This document shows positions 43,756 through 55,924 of a stretch of DNA of 64,000 nt, one piece after another. The notes under the pieces are model-generated. The model did no database searches and was not told the origin of the DNA. It worked only from the letters and a program-made list of their open reading frames with translations. Position 1 is the first letter of the stretch. Every line of letters begins with the position of its first letter. The position numbers and the translations under genes were made by a program. Origin of the DNA: Elmis aenea (taxonomy: Eukaryota > Arthropoda > Insecta > Coleoptera > Elmidae); assembly GCA_947652605.1 (NCBI GenBank), contig OX393581.1, positions 12,404,640 through 12,468,639 of the forward strand. Reading direction: 5' to 3'.

Positions 43756-46700
43756 TTATTATTTTATGTTCAAATATTCATAATGTTTATCTCAACAACA
43801 AATTGAGTAAGCATACCTACATGTATTTGTTAATAAATTTAAATACATTTTTCTAAGTGTAAGCAAATGTAAACAACTTTTCTAGTAGGTACATTTAATT
43901 ATTGTGTATTTATATAAATTTAATATTTTTTTAAATTATTTTGAGCAATTTTCCTTTTGAGGAACTGTCATTCGAGCAATTTTCACCAAAACCGTGTCGA
44001 TAAAGAAAAACTATTCATTAAAAACGTTGAACTTTTTAAAATCCGCTTCAAGAAAAGAAAGAATGGTGTTTTTAAAAAAATTTGTATCTGGTATTGCGTC
44101 ACTTGTTAAAACTGCTTTTAAATATTATTTCGTGAGCATGTCCCTACTTTTATTGCACACTTTATCAACTTTTGTAATTAATTGGAATGTATTCGGTTTT
44201 CAGATTTCAGTTTGTTTAAGTGTGCTTGTGTGTGCTCAAAGTTGGATATATCCATCGGGCTGTAGTTTCCAATCTTAAACGAAATTCGTTTGAAAATTAA
44301 CTGCTCTGGGGAGGTTTTTCTTACTCATCGAGCCGCAATTCTTAGTTTGCAATTTGCAATATGCAAAGTACGTTCCAATAATGAAGATGAGGGCACTGCA
44401 GCGGAAGTTTTCATTAATTCCGTATGTACCCAGCACTACTTTACGTTTGCTTTGCAACCGGTTCCGCCAGCAGTTCGTTTGAGAACCGCTTTTATTTGCT
44501 TATCTTCGATTGAAGAGCTCGGTAGTCGAGCTGCAGTAATTGATTTGAATTGCTATTCATAGAAGCCAATCTAGTTGGTGCGTGTGGTGCACTATAAACA
44601 TTTCGATATTACAGTCTGGCGATGGTTTATTGATTAACAAAGGCGGAACGTAAAATTAACGCTGTTTTAAATTTTTGGCATCCTTAAAGACAGGTTATAT
44701 CCTGCAGTATTCCCATTGTTCCATTTTTGACAACTTCTATAATTTATTCTTAAACAATTTCTTGCTCTTCTCCTATAGTTATATTATTCTTTAACTATCT
44801 TATATGTATAGGTAAATTAGAAATAAAACACTTGAAGAATTTAAACATTTGCTGTATTACTAATAAAATAAATAACTAATATAAGCGAGATTAAATCCTT
44901 TTGTCTCGTAATTATTTCTCTGAAGTAATTTTTACACTAGCTTTTACGGCGTAGCTTCGAACGAATTTTAAAATAATTGTAACTACTAGCGTCGGAGAAA
45001 ATTTACTGATGTTTCCACCTAGCTGTACTAAACACCAGATTTAAGCTCTTTACGCTGTTACATTTACGATGTGCGCTTTTATCTAATATAAAACTTGCAG
45101 TGATAACTTGCTGTCAATTTAATACTCTACAAGCGATTTGTTTGATAATTTTACATTGGTATAGTTTTTTTTTAAAATTATTATTTATAATTTAAGGGTG
45201 TATCTTAAATATAATTTAATTATCTTATTTGTGTTAAATTTTACAAATCCAGCTACATTTTGTAATACTTATTTGACAGAAATCAATTAGGGTCCTCGTT
45301 CACTCTATTTTTATTTATTTGAGTGTGTTAGGATTCAATGGAAATCCATGAGGACAAACATTTTTTGTTTTAAGATTTTTTTCTTAATTTTGTGTAGCTT
45401 ATTATTTTATATTATAATAATATGAAAAAAAAAACTGATTGTAATAAAATTATACATATAAACAAACTTTAATTTAATGAATGCAACACTTAAGCTGTTT
45501 GACTTTTGCGTGTCAAATAGAAACACATGTATTGAATAAATATGATAAATTATAGATTATTTGCAATGCACGAGTTATATTTTGTCAGAAATTCTCCTTC
45601 ACTTAACCTACCTGTCAAATTAAATGTATGTTATGTCAAATTTTACTAGTACTGTCAGAGTGGTGCGTCAGTGGTGTGGTTTAATCTATATTAAAATAAC
45701 GCTACTGGTCGCCGAAATTCGTCAAAAAATTATCAAGACCAAAATATGAAATTCGCTCTCCAAATTTATATTTTCGACCTATCACAAATTTAGAATTCTA
45801 AAAAACGACCAATAAACGCATGGAAATCTGTTAATTGCAAGAAGTATATAATCAGTGTATGATTATGTTCGTTGGTCGTTTCTAGGAAATCTGAGTTTGT
45901 TATTGGTCGAAAACGCAAATTTGACAGAAGGATTAACGTATGACAGGGGAATGTAAAATTATTATTGTGTAGTAATGCTCCTATTGGTAGTCTCTACAAG
46001 ATTTAAAATTAGTGGTTGGTTGAAAACGCAAATTTGACAGGCGAAGGAAATTTTCAGGGTAATTTGTTAGCCCTTAAATTTTTATTAGTGTTTTACTACA
46101 CTAAAAAATTTAGCATGTGTTGAGTATTGTTAGACAACTCCATTTATGTACGTCAATACTTTATTAAAACTAATTTGCACATTTGTTACGTCAAAATTAA
46201 CGTATTAATCCAACAGTTGCTAAAAATATGAAAACTCCAAATGAGGTTGTTAATGATTTTAATTTCTCACTAACTCTCAAGCTTTGTGGTACGTGCTAAA
46301 ATTAAAACGGCATTATATCACCTCGAGTATGAACTTGCATACAGGACGGTCCTCGTAAAAGTGCTTACAACAACGGTAGTAAAGCAATAAATCTAAAGTG
46401 GAAATGATGTCATAGCCACTTAAGAATTCTGTGACCATACAGTAGTCGAGCTTAGGATACAAGTAATGCACGGAGGGAGTCGTAATCAGCAAAGCAAAAG
46501 ACTGAATCTTAAACAGTAGGATTTATATCGTTTATAAGGACAATTAAATTGTTGAGGATAAATTGTTGCTGCTGGGTTCGTAGAAAATGCCAACATGTAC
46601 AAATGGATTTTAAGAAAACGGCTAGTACTTACTACTATAACTAAACTAACCGGTAATTTATTTTTTAATTGTCTTAATAAAAAAAAAAATCTTTATACAT

Positions 46701-46850
46701 TTTAAGAACCACTTATTTATTAATTTTAAGGTCCTTAAAAAAAAAGGTTTTTTTGCTATATAGGTACACTAATTTGATTGAATAATAAAATTGTAATTTG
46801 ACTAAAAAATACTGCGATATACCTACGAGCTGATTCAAATTAAAGAATGT
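43756..46850. other. Sparse region, no supported gene
   Basis: Short frames at 43994-44278 (94 codons; basic N-terminus, hydrophobic middle) and 44290-44562 (90 codons) are adjacent but match nothing I recognise. ATTGGTCGAAAACGCAAATT plus TGACAG is present at 45903 and, with changes, at 46012, marking an unclassified local repeat. Otherwise nothing. Confidence 0.45.
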
Positions 46851-46854
46851 TTTT

Positions 46855-47117
46855 ATGGTCAAAACTTTTTGCAAGGAGAAAAAGATTTGTAATTTTGTTT
46901 TGTTCAACAGTACGGTATGTGTATATCCCGTGCCCTGGGCATGTTCTGCCGTTTTTTCTACTTGTTGTCTTTTTGTTTGCCCTTCATGCTCCTTGAGGCG
47001 CGTTCGTTGCTCCTGCAAGTCTGTTCTACGTACACTTTTCCACAGGAGCACGGTATGTTGAATACGCCCGGGTGATTTAGTTCTGAGCCAGGCGTTCTTC
47101 TTACAAGAGAGGGTCAC
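46855..47117 (-). pseudogene. GIY-YIG endonuclease remnant of a Penelope-like element
   Basis: On the minus strand one frame reads GVFNIPCSCGKVYVEQTCRS and a neighbouring frame continues RLKEHEGQTKRQQVEKTAEH and AQGTGY. Together these give the GIY-YIG layout of Penelope-like retroelements (IPC.CGK.YIGQTGR....R.KEH......KSA.AEH....GH). One frameshift separates the parts, and the catalytic region has changes (EQTC for GQTG). No RT upstream was recognised. Confidence 0.65.
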
Positions 47118-48002
47118 GATACGTTGTCGCTAGAATTTGATTAAGGTTGTGTTTATTGCTTTAAGGACATCAAAACTAAAAGATTTCCAGAGTTATACGT
47201 GCCACTGGCCATTTTTGTTTTGGCAAAATAGGGGAAAAATTGACAAATTGGTATTAAAAGGTCATTTTTGCGATCGCGTTGGCCATGAAACCGTCAGAGA
47301 TAAAATCGAAATTCTTTTATTTACCAATGCGCGCATCCTTTGCAAGTAAAATGGTGGAAGGTTTCTGAAAAAATTTTGAACGTTTCGGAAAAAACGTCAT
47401 TAACGAAACCCCTTCATAAGCGCTATGTTTGAGAAGTTGTGGTATAACTTTATAACTATATCTATGCGACGTGCATAGGCGTTCAACATAGGGAAAACCG
47501 TTTTTAGAAGGGAATCGTTTTTCGCGTTTTTCTCCGGAACAGTTTACGATTTTTAGAATGCAATGCATATACAATTGTAATAAAATCCTGGGGTACCAAC
47601 ATAAACTTGGTTATTTTATTTTCGGTCTGAAATTAGCGGGCATTAATCATTTTCGATCACCGAGCCGATAATTATTTTAAATGTACAATGTACATATGTG
47701 TCTACAAATCTATCACCATGTTCTTCTTCTTCTAGACACGTGATTTTATGACTGTTTTTACGTGTGTTTATGACTGATTTTATGTCACGTTGTTACCTAC
47801 CAGCGTAGAAAGAGAAAGTAATCGGATTGAAAAAAGATAGACAATACGCTCGGGTTTGGCGATGTATTGTATTAAAAAAAAAACGTACCTATATTTTACG
47901 CAAAATATTGTTTTCATTATTATTTCAGTCAATGTCAATGTCATAAAAGTTGCTAAATGCCTTAAGGCAGCTTGCATATAACATAGATGCTATATAAAAA
48001 AA
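47118..48002. other. Mostly unassigned; one dispersed repeat
   Basis: 47580-47670 (ACATAAACTTGGTTATTTTA, TTCGGTCTGAA, TTTTCGATCACC) is the inverse of 62325-62405. No gene. Confidence 0.5.
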
Positions 48003-48090
48003 TAATATTATTCCATTTACTTATCGCGTACCGGTAGCTCGACATTCGCGCACCGGGACCGGTACGCGTACCACAGGTTGGGAACGCCTG
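48003..48090. mobile_element. Right end of a hAT-like element
   Basis: GGTTGGGAACGCCTG reads inward as CAGGCGTTCCCAACC, a frequent hAT tip, preceded by GC-rich ACCGGTACGCGTACC and an inverted ACGCGTACCGGT-like block at 48024-48034. The other end was not found. Confidence 0.5.
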
Positions 48091-49060
48091 TCTACCTATT
48101 ATAATAAGCGAGATTCCCATGGTCGCCCTCGAATTTGAATCGCCCTGTATAATACAATTTATTTGGTGCGCAGACCAGCTAATTTTATGCTAAATTTGTA
48201 GTAGTATTAATTTGTGACAATGCGTCATTGCTTCAGTTTAATTTCTAAATTTCATGCCCTGCTTCACGCGTATCTTACTCATAAAAGGGCGCGGTCCTTA
48301 AATTGAATACTACTTTTGTGTAATGTTATTATCCCACCTCAAAAACATCACACATTAAATAAATTGCTTTACTAGCTGCAGGACGATAAGGTGAAATCAA
48401 CCGTTTCATCCTTGTCTCTTGTAGTTGTGTGATTAAGTTGTACATAAAGAAGACAAAGTCGGGTCGGTAAAGGATCGTCGCAGCAAAAGGACGGCTACTG
48501 AATGAACATCAATAAGATATCATGTAAGAGGTTTCCTGGTCCTCGTAGTCGGCGAGTTGATGACATTATTACTAAAAGGACATCGAATGGACAATTTTAT
48601 ACGTCGTAGAGCCAGAAGTTTTTTCCGTTGTAGTCGTGAAAATGTTTTACGTACTGATTTGTGTGCGGGCGGGAGCTGTAACGATCTAATAAAATTATCC
48701 GTTTTTGTCAGTTTTCGCAATAACGGGCTTGGAACTTATTGATTTCATAACAAATTGTTTTTGTATGGCAGCAGTTTTCGCTACACAGCCATATAAAGTA
48801 CAGCATTACTTTGTTTTTAAAGCCATTCTGAATGTTAAATCTCGTGTTACACTCTGTTGCCCTCAATATGTGTCAGGTATTTTCAGTTTGACAGATGTTT
48901 GGAATATCAAATTGGAATTATTACTCAATAGCACGAATTTATTGCTACGAATTTTCCAACATCTTTTAACGTCTTACCTTGAACTCTTACGTCGTTAAAA
49001 ATAGCAGCAAAACTAAATTATTCCTGTGTTATATCAGATTTTTTTTAAATACTGTAATAC
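48091..49060. other. Unassigned apart from a family-D tip
   Basis: 48098-48152 (TTATAATAAGCGAGATTCCC to GCCCTGTATAA) is a terminus of the type seen at 51675 and 53090. Three overlapping short frames at 48520-48998 show no motif. Confidence 0.45.
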
Positions 49061-49064
49061 AGGG

Positions 49065-49140
49065 GGCCCAGTTATTGTGAACAGCATGGGAATATCGTAA
49101 ACGGTAAGGGAAACAGAGTAGGTTAAATGAGTTAAAATTT
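49065..49140. repeat. Family-D-type terminus
   Basis: TACAGGGGGCCCAGTTATTG and GAACAGCATGGGAATATCGT resemble the tips at 1088 and 51675. It lies directly before repeat E copy 2. Confidence 0.6.
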
Positions 49141-49142
49141 AT

Positions 49143-49588
49143 AATCTAATTTTTTATGTCAACGTTAATTATTATTTTTTTTTAAATTAAAAATTAATTT
49201 TTATAATCATTTCCATTTATAGTTATAGTATAATTTTTAAGGTTTAATCGTTTTTTGTGATGTTAAATAGACTGTTTGCTATAATTTGAATAAACTTTGA
49301 AGAGATTTTTCTCGATAACTTTCTTATGTATGCATACTTTTTTAATACATGGTCGGATTCAGAATTAAATTCTCTATTCGAATCAACCAAAAAATGTATA
49401 CTATGTAATTTAAAACAAAACAGTTGCCTATCGCGAATTTGACATACGTTATCGTAGAGATAACAAATGCACATCATTTAATAGAGAATTTGTCGCCGTT
49501 TCCAAAAATATAAGGTTTGTTGGGGTTATTTTCAATAATTAAAAAGTTATAGGGGTGCGACAGTCAAACTGAATCACCCGGTATTTGT
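49143..49588. repeat. Repeat family E, copy 2
   Basis: Direct-orientation partner of 43320-43755; ends GAATCACCCGGTATTT. The two copies differ by scattered substitutions and small gaps. Confidence 0.88.
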
Positions 49589-49589
49589 A

Positions 49590-50869
49590 GACAACTTTTA
49601 GTTTATATTTTAAAATATCCACATTGTTTAGCCACTTGCAAATTCGTTACTTAATGACTTTGCATTATAATTCTGAATTAGGTATCTGAAAATTTCATTT
49701 TATAAAATATACTGTTTTTCTTTTATTGTCGCTATTTTATAAACAAATGCCTGCTTGTGTCAGAAACTGAATTTAACGAAAACTTTGACTTGAAATTTAA
49801 ACAGGGCGCTTTGTAAAATCAATGGCTAATATCTCTTTGGCTTATATCTGACAAGAATATAATACCCCTGACAGCAATTTTTTTAACAAAAAAGCTGTAA
49901 AAGAACTGTTTTTGTTGGCTATTGTTTGTAAACCTGTTTATTATCGTAAAATGTTAAAACTGTGCAAAGTTTATTTAATTAGTTCTTATTTTGTTATGAA
50001 ACTAGACAGGTTAATACACTTGTTATCTTATAATATGTGTTTAAGTAATTTTAATTATTATTTAGTAGTTCATTGTAAAGATTTAATGCAAAAATAAAAA
50101 TTTAGTTCTTTACTTGGAATAAACAGTACAGAAAGCTATTTTTTATTCGCAAACAAGAACTTACGCCATAAAATGCAATCCTTAAACTTGTAAAAAATAT
50201 ATTAATGCAACCTTCCATGTTTTTATCTGTTTACTTTGTGGTAATAGAACACTATTCATTATGTAATATCGATTTATTAAAAGCTTTACTGAATAAATTG
50301 ATGACTAATTGCTTTTTAACGCTGAAGCAGCAAGAACCATATACCCCAAAATTATACAAGCGCATTAAGGCCCACACAAAAACTAATTTATTAGATTTGA
50401 AGTGGTTATGTACATAAATAAGGCTCATATGATGGTAGCCACAAGGGCCCATTATGTAATGACACTCTGAAAGCCTATACTTTACCTAACCGCCTCACCA
50501 CACAGTTGGGAGAATGGCCGCTAGTCATCGTTGATGTCTGCTGTATTATACAACCTTTGAGAAACGTTATCCTGTCTGCCGACAATCACCGGGTTAAACA
50601 AACGATTCCTCATGTGTAGTCGAAAATTTATTTATGTAAGAGAGAAACTGGACGAGTTGGACTTCTTAGTGGTCTGAAGTGGAGATAAAAAATCGGCAAT
50701 GGTAATTTGTCTCTTGCCATCTTCACTAATCAATTAACCCTCATTCTCGATTCATGTTTATTCTATTCCCTCCTTCTGTTATCAGTCCATTATGTGCATT
50801 ATCTGCTCAACATTCTTCTTATTTATTAGTAAATTGCACCTTACAGTTTTTTTTGGATGTTGCTATTAT
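49590..50869. other. Unassigned DNA
   Basis: Small frames at 49912-50097 and 50205-50417 lack motifs. No terminal repeats found. Confidence 0.4.
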
Positions 50870-51560
50870 TTCTGTGGAGATCTTCTTATTATATCGGTCG
50901 CAGGTGGTTTTAAATTGCATCAATAGAATTTGAAGACCGTCTTCATTTTCTGCTATTAAATCGTCATGGGCATAACACACGCTATTGACTTGTTTTTTTT
51001 CCTGAATCCTCTGCGGGTCTTCATACTTTCTATGATGCTGTTCCTAATCAAGTTGAACCGAAGACGGCTTGGGGAGTCGCCTTGCCCAATACCTGTACCT
51101 ACTGGTACTTGGTCAGTGCATTGGCGTAGGCAGGATGCTTCCATGGGGGGGGGTCAATAAACGCAAGAAGAGCTGAGGACCAATTATTTTGTTAGCACTC
51201 TCTTTTTAAGTTTCTTAGCAGCAGGATGTTTGATGGTATTATCACGGGATGGGGGTTAATAAACGGTAAAAAGAGGCAAAGAACTTTTTTTTTAGCACAG
51301 CATTTACAGTTCTTTGGCTTTGTAACGACTTATTGCGTTCTGAACTCCCTAACCCCCCTTGCCTTCGCGACTGGGTCAGTAAGTTCTTCATTCACACAGA
51401 TCTTTGTTGTGTTTTCTGTGTATATATCCTTTATGGCGTCTATTAAAGCAGAGTGTAATTGTCGTTGCTGTTCATATGTCAATTTCGTTGTTTAGTTGAA
51501 TTCGTTCGAAGGCCTTTTAAAGATCGATAATTTTTTTGGTGCTATTTTTATTTAGTTGTC
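50870..51560 (-). pseudogene. Non-LTR reverse transcriptase, split by an insertion
   Basis: Minus-strand reading: FERIQLNNEID and IKDIYTENTTKICVNEELTD near 51530-51380; after an interruption at about 51130-51340, GTGIGQGDSPSRLRFNLI and IIESMKTRRGFRKKNK; then, shifted, CYAHDDLIAENEDGLQILL. G..QGDS(L)SP.LFN and YADD.. are RT motifs; the box is AHDD. The insert begins and ends near GGGGGTTAATAAACG-type sequence and is unclassified. Confidence 0.75.
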
Positions 51561-51674
51561 ATTGATGTATAGTTAAGGGTCACAGTCAATCTACACTTTA
51601 GTTGGTTTTAAATGTGTCTTTAAAATTGATATTAATGAAAGTAGTCCTGGTTAAATTTAAACGCCCCTCGTATA

Positions 51675-53090
51675 CAGGGTGTCCCAGATAACATCTCCAG
51701 CATTGGGGATCTCGCTTATTATAAGAGATACAGGTTTGCTTAAATTGGATGAATTATTCCCAAGTATGAGAGGAGCTATAATCAATTTTTAAAAGTATAA
51801 CATTCCCCGTACTTCAGATGTTTTAGCAAAAAAATATTAAAATGTCGAATTTCTTTTTTTTCTCCTAACTTTTTGGTTATAATTTCTTTTTTGTCATATA
51901 CCATTTTTGAGGTATTATCCCTAACTTCATTTTTTCTTATGAGCCGCGAAGTTTTCTATAAAACAGTTAAATGTACTTTTTTTAATGAAATATTACTTGC
52001 TTTATTTGTTTTTATAAATAAGTCACAAAATCAAAAAAAAATCGTATTTTACTGATCATTTATTAAGCTATACATGAAAGTAAAAACTACTAACTAAATG
52101 TCACATTACAGTTACCATTTGTCTGAGGTATCATTTATTAGAATTTTATGTTATTGTTGTCTATTTCGATAGTCTCTTTAATAATAATTGTTATCATTAT
52201 GGTTACATTTAAAAATTACAAAAAAAAAATACATATTGAGATGCTCTACAATCGTTGCCATAAAAACTGTGTAGAAGCTGAGCGAATATACTTAGAACTG
52301 TACCTCAAGAGAAGGCAACGAAGGGTAATTACAGTAATTTGGAAATAAATTTAAAAGAATATGGTTTCTTCGAGAAACCAACCAAATATCCAAAACAAAT
52401 CAATTAGAATTATCTGTTTTTACACAGCTTCTACGGCAAGGAATGTAGCATCTCAACATGTAAAATTTTTCATGTTGTAAATGTGCCCATAATTATATGA
52501 TAACAAATTTTCTACAAAAACTATCGAATTATACAACAATGCTATAAAATTGTAATAAATGATACTTCAGACAAATGGTAACTGTAATTTGACATTTAAT
52601 TAGTTGCTTTTTGTTGCTTTGTCATCTATGGCTTGATAAGTGACTGGTCAAATACAAATGTTTTTGATTTTGTGATTTATTTATAAAATAGACAAGTTAA
52701 AGCCCATTAAATAGAGAGAAAAAAGCACATTTAATTATTCCCTAGCCAATTTCGCGACCCATAAGAAAAAATGAAATTAGGGGTAATATCTCGAAGATGG
52801 TCAGTGATAAAAAAATCTAAAATAACAGTTACATTCTCCAATAAAAAGTACTTTCAGGAAGTACTAATAAAATTGATCTAAGGAACAAAATAAAAAAGTT
52901 ATTAGAGAAAAAAGAGATTTAACATTTTCATATTTTTTGCTATAAAATGTGAAGTACGAGAAATTTTGTTCTTTTAAAAAGTGATTTTAGCTCCTCTCAT
53001 TCTAAGGAATAATTCATCTAATTTAAGGAAAGCTGTATCTCTTATAATAAGCGAGATCTCCGTGCTGGAAATGTTATCTGGCACACCCTG
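51675..53090. mobile_element. Foldback element D, 1.4 kb, near-full-length palindrome
   Basis: The left end CAGGGTGTCCCAGATAACAT follows TA; the right end is ...ATGTTATCTGGCACACCCTG. Inverted similarity continues through GATCTCGCTTATTATAAGAG, GAGGAGCTA, AACTTTTTnnTTATAATTTC-like, TCACAAAATCAAAAA and TACCATTTGTCTGAGGTATC, almost to the centre (52245-52455, GAGATGCTCTAC against GTAGCATCTC). Arms are therefore about 700 bp, diverged. The centre holds a helix-turn-helix-like coding piece. Confidence 0.85.
52148..52348 (+). pseudogene. DUF4817-like helix-turn-helix fragment at the foldback centre
   Basis: The frame contains EMLYNRCHKNCVEAERIYLE followed by LYLKRRQRR (residues about 31-59). DUF4817 helix-turn-helix domains of arthropod Tc1/mariner-like transposases read M...YG.C..N...A.R.Y.E.YPNRR.P, a good match in spacing. 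The first 25 residues are hydrophobic and probably not part of it. The inverted arm holds a more decayed copy (52330-52440). No DDE core. Confidence 0.5.
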
Positions 53091-53404
53091 TGTACTTGTT
53101 GGCACGATTCTGTTAAATCGACTTAAATCTGAATATATTCGACGTATGTAGTGTTTATCGTCCTTATTTAATCAGGTGTAAATTGTGACGACGTATATCG
53201 TGTTCGCCCTGTATTTAAATTTTAACCAATCTAAATTTATTTTCATCCGTCATTTTGTATTTGCTTATCTTAAAAAAAAAAACAATCAAAAAGCAAAACC
53301 AATGTGGTTGCACGTCTAGTAACGCGCTTTATCGTACAACAACTGAAGGTTTTAGTCAAAAATGTTATTAATTAATGGAATAATTTGACTCGCTTTATAT
53401 ACGT
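53091..53404. other. Unassigned DNA
   Basis: Contains a TTCGCCCTGTATTTAAATTT tip at about 53203 related to the CAGGGTG group. Nothing else. Confidence 0.4.
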
Positions 53405-54991
53405 ATATGCAAATGGGCCCGGGTTTTTTTAGATTATATGTTTATTATATTAAATTTAAATATTTTTTTTAAATAGGCATATGATGTAGATACCCATAAT
53501 TTAATCATTTTATACTTTTATATTATATGTAATTCATTATACATATAATTAAAAACAGTGAAAAATAAATATTTATGTAATTTTTAGTAAATTATTTATT
53601 TAACTTACATTATATTATTTATTTATATAATATCTACTAATGTACAAATAATTTATTAAACATACCTATAGTTCAAATAGAATAATAAATTTGATATTTA
53701 AAGTAAAACATAATTATAATAATACCAACTACAACTATTAATTGTTACCAATCTGCTGGTTCTAACCTTAAGTATCTGTATATCTGGACTAATTTCAGGG
53801 CTTTTTCGAACCATAATTTATTTCTTAGTTTATTCCAGCTCAGGCCATATGTGGAAAATATGCGTTCAATTGATGCAGAACTCGCAGGACAATTGTGCAG
53901 CGAAATAAAAAAATCGCAAAAATCCATGGGCAATTTGGTGTTTTTTGCACTTTTAACTTTAAATATCTTCCACCATTTTGAAGCACTAAATTTATCGATC
54001 ACATCGCGGTGAAACATCGATTTTGGGAAGTAATCAGTATCTTGAATTTTAAACGCTAAAAAATAATTCAGGAAATTTGGATGTTTTTTCATCAGCCATT
54101 CTTCTGCAATGAGTTCATCTTCGCTGGTTAGTGATTTTCCCAAATAATTTGGGTCCATAATATTTGCTAAGTAATGTGCCGGTGTTAATGCACTCTGCAT
54201 TCGTTTTTTAATTAATGGTTTGATTTTTGGCCTTGATAGTATTTCATTATTTATTAAACCGTACCAAATTTCAACGGCAATAGACAAAGAAACATTATTA
54301 TTTTGTAATGCATCTAAAGCTTTTGATAAGATTGAAAACATCTGTAAAATATTGCAGGCATCCGAATACAATCCACCATTATTTAGTATTTTATGAATGC
54401 TATTATCGCATTCGGAATAATGTTCAGATCTAATTATAATTACTTTAAAACAAAACCTGTCATATAGGTTCACACATAATAGTATAATAGGCTTACCTAA
54501 TTTAGGTAGAAGTCACCTTTTGTATATAATTTTAAATTACTTATTGCTAGAATCGTTTACAGTTAATACCAGGTAGAGCTTCACAGGCAACAATCTTTAA
54601 GGTTGTTACAATATGATTCGTACAAAATGACAAAATAATGTTTGGGATCAAAAATATTTACAACTTTTGTAATATAACTTTTCTGCTATATCTCATAGCC
54701 ACGGAGAAAAATTCATCTAAAAAAAGTTAAAAGTTCTCAATAGCGAGCGTCGAATTCTGGACACCCTGTATATGAAGCTAGACATTTAAAAAAAGATTGT
54801 CCTTAAAAACGTTTTATTTCGGTCGCTTTCTGGTGAAACAATCTAATTACCCTACATACATAATAGTATATTTAGTTTGTACGATTATCACTTTAAAAAA
54901 CCAATAAAACCCGGTTTTTCGACCCAATAAAACCTAATAAAACCCAGCCCACTGGGTTTTATTGATTAAACCCGGGGTTTTGCCAACCCTG
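53405..54991 (-). mobile_element. hAT element with a partial transposase
   Basis: The right end GGGTTTTGCCAACCCTG reads inward as CAGGGTTGGCAAAACCC, a hAT tip, with repeated AATAAAACCC in the subterminal region (54900-54970). The left end is decayed; GGGCCCGGGTTTTTTTA at 53417 may be its remnant. A CAGGGTG-type repeat (ending 54768, GACACCCTGTATATG) sits between transposase and right end. No clean 8-bp duplication was found. Confidence 0.6.
53745..54473 (-). pseudogene. hAT transposase C-terminal part (242 codons open)
   Basis: An unusually long intact frame. TPAHYLANIMDPNYLG near residues 98-113 and SASKWWKIF near 163-171 are landmarks of the late catalytic region; NCPASSASIERIFSTYG at 194-210 followed by KLRNKLWFEKALKLVQIYRY is the hAT dimerisation domain. 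The N-terminal BED finger and the first catalytic aspartates are not upstream in frame. The first 15 residues may be intronic, since TTATAATTAG at about 54433 (minus strand) could be a splice acceptor. Either a recently inactivated hAT or the last exon of a larger gene. Confidence 0.8.
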
Positions 54992-55924
54992 CTATAAATA
55001 GAAAAAAATTATTCTTATCTCACGTCGACTCAAGCACACCTGTCTTATGACATCCTATATTTTATGTTTTATGACATACTGTAACAAAACATATTACATT
55101 AAAAGCTTTTTCTAATTTTCTCCTCTTAACCGATAATTAAATAAGTAAAAAGCTATTACGTCCAATATAATAATCGTTGTGACATAAGATGATGGATCGG
55201 TTTCCCGCACAGGCATATGTCTTTGTTTTTGGCCGATATCACAAGCCACAATTGACGTATTACCATCAAGCACTCTTTGAAATTACTTTGTTTTATGCGA
55301 TATCGCCTACTTTGCATATCATTGCATATAAAATTTCATATCGAACGCTGTAGCTCGGCCCATTATTACAAAATATCCTGCAACGTATAATGACAGAAAT
55401 TCTCGAAAAGTTTAAATTGAATTTTTATTATTGTTTGCATTGTAAAAAACTTGAAGCCGATATTCAATACGGACGGTGACAGGCTGACATGATTTATTAT
55501 AATATTCGTTGTTTTTCCACACCTTCAAGAGATCCAAACTTTTTCACACCGAGTTATTTGATTCAGACAAATAGCAGCGTAAGCATTGTGGGGGAGAAGT
55601 TTTATATGGATTTATTCGTCTTCTTTTATCCCATTGTAATCGAGCTTTCTGTATTCGAATGGTCAGCGAAGTCTGAAACCCGCTGAAAACTATAATCGTG
55701 TCATTTTTCAGAAGGACTAACCTGATTGTTATACGTTTTCAATTTCTGTTTGACGAAAGACATCAGAAATAAAGAAAAATGGGTTTGATTTCAATGCGAG
55801 TTGGAAGCGCCAAGCAACTTTTAAACAGTAATATGTTAAAATAATCGTAAGTTTTTAACAAGCAACATATGTTTGAATCATGTTGGATGTTGATTCAACT
55901 TTCACAATTTTTTTTTTTTTTAAT
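54992..55924. other. Unassigned DNA
   Basis: The 65-codon frame at 55489-55686 shows no motif. No repeat ends seen. Confidence 0.4.

Noticed and set aside
43994..44562. Two adjacent small genes (94 and 90 codons)
   Set aside because: No recognised domain, start context or conservation; the faint resemblance of the first to a transposon-associated basic motif was too weak to call.
48003..48090. Complete hAT element
   Set aside because: Only one end is recognisable; no left tip or 8-bp duplication was found.
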